Shown here piece after piece: positions 37,104 through 47,618 of a DNA stretch of 64,000 nucleotides (the first letter of the stretch is position 1; each line of letters starts with the position of its first letter). A model generated the notes under the pieces. The model was not told the DNA's origin. It made no database searches and was given only the letters and a program-made list of their open reading frames with translations. The translations under genes were made by a program, and so were the position numbers. This DNA comes from Taenia hydatigena (taxonomy: Eukaryota; Platyhelminthes; Cestoda; Cyclophyllidea; Taeniidae), in NCBI GenBank assembly GCA_036345935.2, contig JADWOT020000002.1, positions 21,268,355-21,332,354 of the forward strand, in the 5' to 3' direction.

Positions 37104-39724
37104 GTAACCAAAAGCAATCCGTCGTCAGCTCGAACAGTCAGTCAGGCGTCTTTACTTCCACAAAACTTACGACCCGCATCACAGCATACGCGTTGTTGAC
37201 TGCGAAATGCAGGCCACACAACAAGCCAGCAACTCACCCTACACGCAAACGTCGTAGCAGTGGCCCCGCACCAACTTCCTCTACTACTCCACTCTCCTTT
37301 AGATGAGGACACAAATTCAATCCGATGTGGATTGCATACCACCGACTTACAACACCCTTCCACTCCCAATTTTAGTTGTACTAATTATTCGCTCTGTGCT
37401 TTAAACAAACACACGACGCAGTGACCACTTGCGGACATCCCAACTCTGACCAAAAGACGCCATCGCTTTGTTTGTCTTGTAAAGAAGCAGGACTTCTCCA
37501 TTTATGCAGGAACATCACACCTCCGAAGCTGATGATGCACCATATGTGACAGTGTGGAGTTGGGTATTCTTCTTGAGGCAAATTTGTTGTCACAACTGTG
37601 ATTATTGGGACCCCTTCCGACACAAGTGTAGTGCCACTCGTCTATTCCACCCTCTATTGTCCGACTAGAGACACCAGCCTCCTCCCAAAGGTCAACAAAA
37701 CAGCCCCAAACCGAGTCCGCCATGCGCATTCCACAATGGACGAAACATTTTCGCCTCCTACCTCCAAATGTTGACACCTGACACAGTCTTGAATTATGAA
37801 GTGCGTCGACCGCAGCCCTTGTCGGGTTTCTGTGCAACTGAGGTGACTGCTGAATGTAGAGTTACCAATCCCTCTTAACAATTTAGCTGAACCTGCTGCC
37901 CTACCCCCCAAGGAAAGTGGATTTCGGGAGGAGGTATTGTGCACATCATCACACGCTTTCATCCTACAAACTCAGGTCAAAAGCACCTCAGACTTGCCCA
38001 CTCATGCCCGCCCAAACTGCAGCCAGCTACTCGTGACGTGGATGTATCGCAAGTGCACGTTATTGATGCCGTTTTGCGCTTACCGTTTATGGCTACTTTA
38101 GTTACTAACGTTCTTCCCGCAGAACACGGAGTCGGAGTAGTCGCCGATGATAGACGCCATTTCTAGACCTCCAGTTTGGAGTCGTCACTGATGCCTCAAT
38201 GCATGCCATGCACGGCTACCGCCCTACAAGGGGAATCAGAGGTGCTGCCACCTTGAGCCAGACCGGCTCCCAGTTGCCACCATTGTAGAGCTCTAAAACC
38301 TCTCTGAGAAGAGAAGGACCTGAAGACTACCAACGCGGTCCATAGGCCAGCGCACCCAGGAATGGTGCGCAGCCACGACCTTATGTAGCCCATGAACCCT
38401 TCCAAGCGTCAACTCCGGCGCTCCTCCTAGTCCACCTCCACTTACGCGAGGCTGTCCTTCTGTTGCAGCTTCTCAATTCGTTTTTTTTACATTTGATGGA
38501 AGCTGTGAAGTTTGATCATCTATGATATTAATTTTATCGGCACAAATGCGCCCATTGATACCTCTTTCAAAGCATTGACACTTTATTAACCTCTAAGATG
38601 TTAATAGGCCACATTGCCACCGAAGATTGTGAAGTTGCAGGACAGGCATCAGAGTGGTTGTGGCACCACCTCAAGGCTACAAACAAACCGTTGAGCTACA
38701 GCCATGATTGGATGCAATGACCCTCCTTCAAAAAGGCTAGTTCCATATTTTTGCCCACGTTCCTACCAATTGCGACTATCTCGGCGAGGCACGCGAAGCT
38801 AGACAACGAGCGTTTCAACTCGAGCACCATTCCACCTCTGATCGGACAATCCATTATCCCCCTACCACACCGTCGCAGCACAACGCTACAACACATTCGT
38901 GGTACTGCTGCCGCGGTTATGCAACCCGCAGGACGATAACATCTGGCGCTCGCCTAAAGACATCACTCGCACACAAATGTCAGGTTAATCGAGAGGACAC
39001 TCCGGATATTATACTTTTACAGAGAGACGCCAACCTAGCGTGCTGAGAGCCAATCCAGTCCACTTTTAATCTCAGCTCCCACCGCGTCTCACACTCCTTC
39101 TTGGCCATGAAGTCTAACAGAAGTTCATCTGGCTAAGGCCAAACAAAACACTCGACACAACGCGGTGCAACACATCTACCTCCCAATCGATGCATTGCCA
39201 AATACAGGAAGGTGCAACAAAAGATTAGCTTAACAAGCCTTCCATCATGGACTCACACATTCTGGACTCAACCAGCCGTCCACCCACCCACCCACCCTCC
39301 CAGCCACCATCTACACCCTCGTCCACACATCAAACGGCACAGATGGCACCATGGAGTAACTAGCCAACCAACTAACCAATCAACCGAATCGCTTGACCAA
39401 CAAAAATTGTCAGACAAGGACAGCTGAACAAGAAAACTAACCAAACACAAAGCAAACGACAACGAACCAACCGCTTTTGAGAATTCACGCACCTCGAGCC
39501 GCTGCCACTCCTTCCATCGCCGGAAACAACAGCACATTTCTTCCAGATGTTAGAAAAAGAAAGCTTCCTGCTCACTTTTTGGCATCGTCTTTCTTGCCTA
39601 GTAAAAAACGACTCATCAAACACAATAATAATTCAGTGAGAAAAGAGAGAAAGTGATCATCATCACCCATCCAATTAGGCCAGCCTTCAATCAAATAAGA
39701 GAACGATAACAACGACAACAACGA
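37104..39724. other. No gene recognised between copy B and relic E
   Basis: Contains several open frames of 60-110 codons on both strands (for example 37654-37962 minus) in which I recognise no family. A CCAC/CCCA-rich tract lies at 39277-39305. It may hold upstream exons or the promoter of copy B and decayed mobile DNA. Confidence 0.45.
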
Positions 39725-41615
39725 CGGCTCCTCCCAGCGATACTTCAGAGACTTCCACGCTCGCAGAACATCTGTGCGTCCAAAGACGCCTTTCATGTCT
39801 TCAAAAAATGCCGTCGCTGACAGTACATGCAACGTTGTCCTCACTGAAGGGCTCTAAAATCGGAAAATAACCATGAGAAGGTACATTGGCAAAGCTGACA
39901 ACTGCCCCAATTCCGTCCTACCAACACCACAATTGTGGCGTCACAGAAGCAATAGCATCGAAATGTTTTCAAAGCCTTTTGACCAACTCGCAAATTCCAG
40001 CACCACAGTAAGTGATAGGGCCAGATCACCAGTCAACCAATCAAATCTATCCTCAGGAACACCTTACTACACGCTCTCTAGCACAGCATTTCATTTCACA
40101 CTCTGCAAACCCACTACATCACTCATTCCAGCACCATACCAAAGAATGAACGACAAATCTTGCAATGCACCCACTCTTGCAGAACATCGCACTCACATGG
40201 GCGCCCCTATCCGAAACAAGGCCTTCGGGACAGCGTCCCTTTCCTAAAGGGCGCCACTAATGAAGTTCCCTCATTGCATTCCCTCCCCTCATCGTCAATC
40301 ATTTTAACCTACAAAAAGACTATTAGACGACAAAATAGAGGAGCGGCAGCCACGATCACACCCCTTGTAACAACCAGTGACAGTGGTTTCTCTATGCTAC
40401 ATCAACCTTTCACCGCTTCAGTGCACCCCAGCAACGCCAGTAACAAGCGTAATAACAACAGTTGTTATACCAACCAAGCAATATTCAAATGTCCCGCATG
40501 ACGTCACATATTCCCCAGTTTTCCATTCCAATCCTCATCCACTTTCAAGCCACAACTATTCCACCTTCCAATGCTTTAAGTATTTACCTTGACATCACTA
40601 CACTTGTAAAGCAGAGCAATAAGTAACCGCCGACTGAGTGAGTGGACCTAGCAAACCTTATTGGAAGAACGGAAAAGGCAAGTTTCTTTTCCAACCCCTA
40701 CCACAAAATTTATACCCACCTTCAACGAAGATCGTCCAGATGGCCTCACTGATGGGAAGGGGCCGACCATAGCAAACTGAAATGGCCTGTCGTTAGAACT
40801 GGAAGTTGGCGTAGTAGGCGGTGAAGCCGACAAAGAGCTCACCAACGTAGATCTGTCGGCACCTCTACTGGATACCTGTTGTCAAAAAGTATCCGCAGTG
40901 TTGAGGAGATATATGTCAGGTAATACTATTGACCATGCATGAAAATAAAGCGCAAAATTTTGCGAGCATGCAAATTTAACATTCGAACAGGGAATAATTT
41001 CGTGAACAGATAATAGGCGCGCCTAAATGTCGCCATCGACAGATAGTCTAAGTTGCCGCAACGTGAGTAATATGGCAAACTAGTCAGTCAACTGACGACG
41101 GGAACAAACTCCATAGGAATAAACTATGGATACAGGCATGAATACAGTCCGAACCGAGTGACACACAAATATATATAAAGGACTACCAATGAGCGGACCG
41201 ATGCAGGATAGCGATCTTATATCACAGTGAACAGTGATTACCGGTGCCTAAACAAACAAATTCCCTATTCATGCACACACAACTAGAATGCACGAAAAAC
41301 TTCCCGATGAGCATCTGTGGTCCAGACTCACTTGAATAAACCATCCGAGTAATCAAATGGGCGTTTTTGGGTCACACTTTGGCTTCATTCGTGTCAATGG
41401 CTTGACGACATTCTCAAAGAACTGCTCCATTTGAGTTGAGAGGGCAGTAAACTAATCGTTACCCGGCCCTACGTACTTCCCCAACGCCACCGCCTCCACA
41501 AACGACTAAGAAATAGAAGAACAGGAGCCATACGGTTGCTTTTCGCGTTGCTTTGATATTGGCCGTCAACTAAACCACGTCCTCTAACCGCTGTTATCAT
41601 CCCCGAATCAGCCAT
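39725..41615 (-). pseudogene. Decayed GLD-2-type poly(A) polymerase copy (relic E)
   Basis: Three pieces resemble the array genes, in the right order on the minus strand. Near 41370-41615 is a first exon with ATG at 41615, related to copy C: the Ala-Leu-Gly-Lys-Tyr stretch is readable only out of frame with the start, and a TAG replaces the TAC of copy C's Asn-Asp-Tyr. Near 40720-40880 is a PAP-associated exon with a premature stop. At 39725-39853 is the last exon, starting EPFSEDNVA, with an extra T in a T-run that shifts the frame. The exons carrying the nucleotidyltransferase core were not found. Sequence near 41210-41260 resembles the first intron of copy B. A functional protein is very unlikely. 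Confidence 0.72.
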
Positions 41616-42192
41616 TGCACAATCACTGGGATTAAAAGCTGTTGTAATCACCTCAGGTGGCAAAAATAAAGCAATTCTGGCAAGTACTCTTAAATCAACA
41701 AATGTCCTGGTTTGAGCGACAGCAAATACGACCGCCCAAGTACGTTTTGTGCCAGAAGTCAGGCCACATGAAGACGATGCAATTCACTGTTTAGGAATAC
41801 CGGCTCCTCACCACCTTTCCTAAAGTTCAGGACAAATTTTAATCAGATGTGAAATAGTCACACTTCCTAAATGTATGTTTACAACAATAATTGAAATTTT
41901 ACAAATTAATTAGTGCATGACAAAGACGACGTAACAACTGATTGTCGGCATTCTGACTGTTAGCAGGCAGTCCTTATTGTTGCTTTTAAATCTTTACAAC
42001 GCATCCTCAACTTTTAATACTCTTAATTGCAGCCTTTATAAATTGGAATTGCGCATGAAGTTGCAATAGGTTTGTCGTTAGTTTAACTCATGGTTTCCGT
42101 TACGAATACCTAGTGAGGCATCTCGCCCTGACTGGGTAGCCTAGCCTCCTAAACGCACCACTAGCTTTAAACCCTTCCACTCGCCGAATGAA

Positions 42193-43110
42193 TGTGGGTG
42201 TGGTGCTCCGTCTGTTTTGAATACCGGTTTTGATTCCGGTGACCTAGGTGGCCATATTGCCCCAGCTGCGTTGGCTGGCCTCCCAGTCATGCCAGTAGCT
42301 CCAATCTTCTTGTTTGCTGAGTGTATATATTCTGCTTTAGTGTTACACTTTTTTGACTTTGAAAAAGTCTCGAGAAGCTACGGTGGTGGCAGAGGAAAGC
42401 GGACCCGGCTTCAATAAGACTTCTCTTCCGGTCCATGCTACTTGTGCAAACTAGCGGTTCGAAAGAAGTGTATGTGCTACAAATGGGATAATCTCTGGCA
42501 CCTCATAACAACACAGCTTGAGTCGACATCCACACCATCTCCGTGTTCTGCAAGAAAGCTCGCAACAACTGCAGCGACACTAAACATGAACCACCTGATA
42601 ACTTCCCGTTATGGAGATTTCCCCAATATACTTGCTTAAGGAGACCAGTGTTTTAAGCTCTCTCTACAAATTTGCTGATGCATGGATGAACCCCTTACTT
42701 TGATACAATGTTCCACAGCAGACAAAACTCCAAGTCCATTGGAGGTGTCAAGAGGGGTCGATGACGTGGTGCTCAAGCATCTCCTCAGTTGCGCTCGAAT
42801 CTTGAGAACTATCACGGATAGCTCGTGAGTGCTTCTTCCAGCACTGATTATGTTGCGATGGCTACCGCGCAAGGTTTGCCAAGGAGAGCGTCAGGAACGA
42901 CGTTCGAAAGAAGAAGAAGACTATATAATGCTTTGTTTTGACTGTCAATTGCAGTTTCGGTCAATTGATGTGGCCATATTGTCGTAGCTATGTTATAGCT
43001 TCGGTGTCATGGCAGCAGCTTCTTACCCTCTCTATACTGAATACATGTTCTGCTCAAGTAAGGAAATATGATCACTCAAGTGACTGTGGTCGAAAGTGGC
43101 AGTCGTAACA
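42193..43110 (+). mobile_element. Small non-coding LTR element (TRIM-like), older copy
   Basis: Same layout as the element at 43685-44582 but in the opposite orientation and diverged. A 5' LTR-like end runs from about 42193 to 42365. It is followed by a primer-binding-site-like GGTGGCAGAGGAAAGCGG near 42384-42401, then about 520 bases of internal sequence with no recognisable protein. A purine tract (GAAAGAAGAAGAAGA) lies near 42904-42918, and a decayed 3' LTR runs to about 43110. Ends are approximate. Confidence 0.65.
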
Positions 43111-43684
43111 AACAAAGTATTACGATGCCAGTCCAAGGAAGCCAGACCAGACATGCTCCAAGCACCGTAGAATTCAAAGAGAGAAAGTAGCTTCATTTGG
43201 TAACACAATTATTCAAATGTGTAAAAAATTGACAATGCAGGAACTAAAGAGATATTTTCCCATCCAGCGACTTGTAAATGACGAAATGCAACTAATTCAC
43301 CACATCCAGCATGGATACTAGGGAGGAGGGGAGAAGAGAACGGTTGCAAATGGGAAAAAGCAACTGGGTTTGAGGAATATGGTGATGGAACGTAAAATTA
43401 GTTAAAGAATTTTACTAATTTATGTGTCCACCCTTTATACCGCTAACACTTCAAAGACATCGCTATGCCATTTCCCGAGGGAAAAAAGAATCGGTGAGAA
43501 ATGGTGTGGAGAATGGCTGAATTATATGCTAACAAAGCTGAAACAGCGGCTGTTACGCCCGCCGATGTTACCACGGCCTTACCAAATTAAAGATTACAAT
43601 GTGGCAGGAAGGCATTACGTTTATATTTGAGAGAAAAGTCAAAAGGCATTGCTAAGAAATGAAACTGCATCTATTTTGGCTACC

Positions 43685-43871
43685 TGTAGCGTCCCGAGGC
43701 TCCCTTAAGGCAAAAGAAGGCAAAGTGGCAGGATAGAATATATATATTCACCGGACAGAGGGAAAATGGCTGCTGGCATGGCCCAGAGGCCAGCCCACGC
43801 AGCTAGGGCAATATGGCCACCTCTCTGTGACCTTGACAGAAACCGGCAGCACAAACAGATAAAGTATTACA
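43685..43871 (-). repeat. 3' LTR of the young TRIM-like element
   Basis: Identical by eye to 44396-44582. It follows the polypurine tract on the minus strand (plus coordinates about 43876-43890). Confidence 0.8.
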
Positions 43872-44395
43872 TTGCCCCTCTCCTCTCTCGAGCGTCGTCC
43901 CCGACGCGCCCCTTGGTGCACCTCCCGCGTTAGCCATCACAACATACTCAGTGCTGCAACAAGCACCCACGAGCTAACCATGCCAGTCGCCGACATTCGA
44001 CGCGATTGAGGCGATGCTTGACACCAACGTCAGTGATCCCTCTTGACAGTGCATTGCACTTCGAGTTTCGTCTGGCTTGGAAACAAAATTCGGAATAAGT
44101 GGTTCTGCCGACCATCAGTATATCCGTAGGGGGCGTTAGTACGCCGATCTCCTTAAGCAAGTATATTAGGGGTAACCTTTGGAACGAAACTTTCCAGGCG
44201 GTCCATGGCTAGTGTCGCTTCAGTTGTTGATAGCTTTCTTGTAGAACACGGAGATGGGTTAGATGCCGGAGGTGGACGTCGTTTTTGGCCCGTCCGTAGC
44301 ACACGCACTTCTTTCGCACCACTGCAACATGCCCCAGGTGATAGAGATCGGGATGAAAACTCTATAGAATCGGGTCCGCTTTCCGCTGCCACCAA

Positions 44396-44582
44396 TGTAG
44401 CGTCCCGAGGCTCCCTTAAGGCAAAAGAAGGCAAAGTGGCAGGATAGAATATATATATTCACCGGACAGAGGGAAAATGGCTGCTGGCATGGCCCAGAGG
44501 CCAGCCCACGCAGCTAGGGCAATATGGCCACCTCTCTGTGACCTTGACAGAAACCGGCAGCACAAACAGATAAAGTATTACA
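44396..44582 (-). repeat. 5' LTR of the young TRIM-like element
   Basis: Identical by eye to 43685-43871. It is followed, on the minus strand, by the TGG-containing primer-binding-site-like sequence (plus coordinates 44378-44395). Confidence 0.8.
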
Positions 44583-44974
44583 ACCAAATGCGTTCAACTA
44601 ATGAATAATTATCATGCAGACTGCCAGATATGACCAAAGAGGATTGCAAGCTAATTTCGGTTTAATTTATTTATGCGTTAACTAGTTCTGCGATCCTGCA
44701 GGCATCAAATACTTTTCTGATGCACCAAAAATTATGGCTTAGTTTAGACACAATCAAAGCCTTGTCATGCTGTCCTCCAGAAATACGAATTCTGTTTGTA
44801 TTAATAATACAGTTTGTAAGGTTAGCTCACTCATGACTGCCTTCAAAATCCGCTCGGGAGGATTATTTTATTTCCCTTAACACCATTTACGTGCATACGG
44901 TTGGTGTGTGTTCCACTGCCACATCTATTATTGAATTGTGGGTTCAACTTTAGACACAAATAACCGCATGAAGC

Positions 44975-45495
44975 CGTAGCAGCTGGCGCTCGGACTAACA
45001 CTTTTGTACAACGGAATGCAGTTGGAAAGCAGCTGGCTAGGTGCGCCTTGATTATGGCTTTGATGGTCCGAGTTAACAACGCTTAGTTTTCCTCCACGGT
45101 AAATGCCAGTGGTATGCAAACCGATAATGGTTGTGAAACTTCTGGTTTCGCAGGCCGATATCACCTTATTGTACCTTGATGGTCTATCCATTAAACGACA
45201 CATATCTTCGGAGGAAACCGCCGGATATTAAAAGAGTGCGGGAAGAAAACGAGATTTGAACAATTCAGCCTCTTGGTATTTTCGTCATGCCTTCTATGTG
45301 AGTTCAAGATAATCTGTTTTGTTCATTTTCTTTAAATATTTATTCTGAAGCATGTAAATCGGTATGTCAAAAAAAGCGATGGCCTTTAACGCGCCGCCTG
45401 GTTTGAGCTTACTATTCCGCGTCGTTTTTTCATCAAGAAACCGCCATAGATCTGTGCGAGTTGTCAATCGAAGAAGGCTGAGTTTGTTCGGATAC
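44975..45495. repeat. Dispersed repeat R2, copy 1
   Basis: About 500 bases repeated directly, with scattered differences, at 45952-46470. Shared landmarks are GGCTAGGTGCGCCTTGATTA, the block around AAACCGATAATGG and the TTCAACGCGCCGCCTGG-like end. Class unknown; no coding capacity supported. Confidence 0.7.
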
Positions 45496-45640
45496 TTGTG
45501 CCAGTCGAAATTAACTATTTCCTGTGCGCTCGTGAAGACACTCCTTCATCGCCGACTACACTAACAGGTGTAGACTATGACTGTAGTACTTTGTTTGTTG
45601 GAACTACCGGTTTCGGTCAAGGTCACAGAGGATACAGGAT
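45490..45640 (+). repeat. Truncated solo LTR of the TRIM-like family with shared flank
   Basis: From 45592 the sequence TGTAGTACTTTGTTTGTTGG and following matches the start of the solo LTR at 48371, then breaks off near 45640. The about 100 bases before it also match the flank at 48275-48370, including the CTATGAC next to the insertion. This is therefore a copy of the same insertion site. Confidence 0.65.
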
Positions 45641-45753
45641 AGATGGAAGACTCGACGTGACAATCTAACGAAGATGCACTCGGCATAGAGGTCATTTACC
45701 TGCCCTTGAGCTCTATCCACTAAAAGCGACCACCCCATCGATCCCATAGCCTC

Positions 45754-45944
45754 CCATCCATCCATCCATCCATCCATCCATCCATCCATCCATCCATCCA
45801 TCCATCCATCCATCCATCCATCCATCCATCCATCCATCCATCCATCCATCCATCCATCCATCCATCCATCCATCCATCCATTCATCCATCCATTCATCCA
45901 TCCATCCATCCAATCCATCCATCTATCCATCCATCCATTCACTA
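45754..45944. repeat. (CCAT)n satellite, left block
   Basis: About 190 bases of nearly pure CCAT tandem repeat. Read on the minus strand, the 12-base period gives Met-Asp-Gly-Trp repeats, which are not a gene. The same 40-base lead-in (GCGACCACCCCATCGATCCC and on) precedes the block at 57702. Confidence 0.95.
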
Positions 45945-45951
45945 ATCGTTC

Positions 45952-46470
45952 CAAGCTGCTGGCGCTTGGGCTGGGATGTTTGTACAACGGAAAGCATTTG
46001 GAAAGCAGTTGGCTAGGTGCGCCTTGATTATGGCTTTGATGGTCTGAGTTAACAACGCTTAGTTTCCCTCTACGGTAAATGCCAGTGGTATGCAAACCGA
46101 TAATGGTTGTGAAACTTCTGGTTTCGCGGGCCGATATCACCTTATTGTACCTTGATGGCCTCTCCATTAAACGACTCATATCTTCGGAGGAAACCGTTGG
46201 ATATTGGAAGAGTGCGGGAAGAAAATGGGATTTGAACAATTCAGCCTCTTGGTATATTCGTCGGGCCTTCTATGTGAGTTCAATATATTCTGTTTTGCTC
46301 ATTTTCTTTAAATATTTATTCTGAAGCATATAAATCGGTATGTCAAATAATGCGATGACCTTCAACGCGCCGCCTGGTTTGAGCTCACTATCCCGCGTCG
46401 TTTATTCATCAAGAAACCCCCACAGATCTGTGCGAGTTGCCAATCGAGGGAGGCTGAGTTTGTTCATCCA
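45952..46470. repeat. Dispersed repeat R2, copy 2
   Basis: Direct copy of 44975-45495. Its last part, from 46319, is also the start of the longer duplicated block that recurs at 58704. Confidence 0.7.
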
Positions 46471-47520
46471 AAGTGCTTTTGGCACTGTTGTCGTGTCACT
46501 AGTTGATTCACAGTTCAACTGAATGTCTGTTTAATGTCCTCTCAGTTGTTCTAACAAGGGATTTTATGCCTATCTATCCCCTATACATGCATTCATTTAT
46601 GTTATTAATCCACAGAGGGCTTCGCCAACCATTGGTAAGCCAATCCTACCATCCATTGTACCTGTGTTTCTGTTTCGCTCCCGTCGTCTACCCATTGGTC
46701 TACTAAGGTTCCATGCGTCTCATCACTCGTTGGTTGCGTGGTTTGTAACCTCCTCCTTTCCCCTCCCATCCTCTCTTTTTATCATTGAACTCTGGATGCA
46801 TGTGTATATGACAGCATATATTCAATCATTTGGCGGGTATTTTGAGGTTTATCTGTGGAATTTGGCTGGATTTGTATCGTTGGTTGTCGGTATGGAGAAC
46901 TTGAGCTTAGGGTGGTTGTAGGACTGACGCCGTTCTTTTGTTCCATTAGAACTACTCTTGACCTGCGGAACGTAGTGAAGCTTTTCAGTTAGGCCATTAT
47001 TAAGGAGGTGAGGAAGGGCTGAAAGGCCGGCAGTAGAAGTGGTATGAATAGGGCTCTATACCACCAGCTGAAGGACATAAATACGTTTCGTTCCGTTGGC
47101 GCTTCGCGTATCCTTTTTCTTGCTAGGTCTCATCGAGACCTGTCGACAGATTCGCGTAGAAGCGGTAATGCCTAATTTCCGTGGTGGAAATGGATGTGGA
47201 TATGCCTCACTACTGACTTGCATTATTGTCGCAGATAGGAATTGGATGGCGTGACCCACCTTCTCCATGGTCGGTTCCGACTTCTTTCCATAAGCTGAAT
47301 TGACTTGCCTGCGTCATACAACCTACCCAATGGCTGTAGTGCCGGCCGATATCAGGTGCTTGTTCCGTTCCTGATGTTGTTGCGTCCCTATGTGTCGCAC
47401 CATCCTGTACTAGGGTGAAAGGCGGTTTTAACAGGAGTGTTTATGTGCTGCAGTGCCGCATTGTGTGTATCGATGATACCATCGTTTGCTACACTGATTA
47501 AACTGTGGTTGGTTCGGCGT
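46319..47520. repeat. 1.2-kb direct duplication, left copy
   Basis: Starts TTCTGAAGCATATAAATCGG and matches 58704-59905 with few differences over its whole length. Short frames on both strands are shared, but none resembles a known protein. The match breaks at GGCGTTGC near 47520. Confidence 0.8.
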
Positions 47521-47618
47521 TGCGTTTGCCGTAGTCAAGAGGAGGGATGCCGCTTATGCCACGCCCAGACAATGTGCATTTGCCGTGGACACATGAATAA
47601 GGGAGAGAAAGATTGGTG

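Larger units (their letters stand above)
43685..44582 (-). mobile_element. Small non-coding LTR element (TRIM-like), young copy
   Basis: Two direct repeats of 187 bases, identical by eye (43685-43871 and 44396-44582), flank 524 bases. On the minus strand each repeat starts TGTAATAC and ends GCTACA, the TG..CA ends of an LTR. Directly after the first comes TTGGTGGCAGCGGAAAGC, which contains a TGG as in a primer-binding site. Directly before the second is GAGAGAGGAGAGGGG, a polypurine tract. No reverse transcriptase, integrase or capsid motif is present; small minus-strand frames at 43948-44160 and 44153-44434 are unrecognised. The flanks share only ACC. Total 898 bp, so this fits a terminal-repeat retrotransposon in miniature that needs an autonomous partner. 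Confidence 0.8.

Noticed and set aside
37654..37962. 102-codon minus-strand frame upstream of copy B
   Set aside because: No domain recognised and overlapping frames on the same strand are equally open.
45113..45175. Met-Gln-Thr-Asp-Asn-Gly reading in repeat R2, reminiscent of an integrase core
   Set aside because: Only a few residues match, stops follow soon, and none of the other integrase residues can be placed.
45604..46239. 211-codon minus-strand frame
   Set aside because: It is repeat R2 fused to the CCAT satellite; no start context or known domain.
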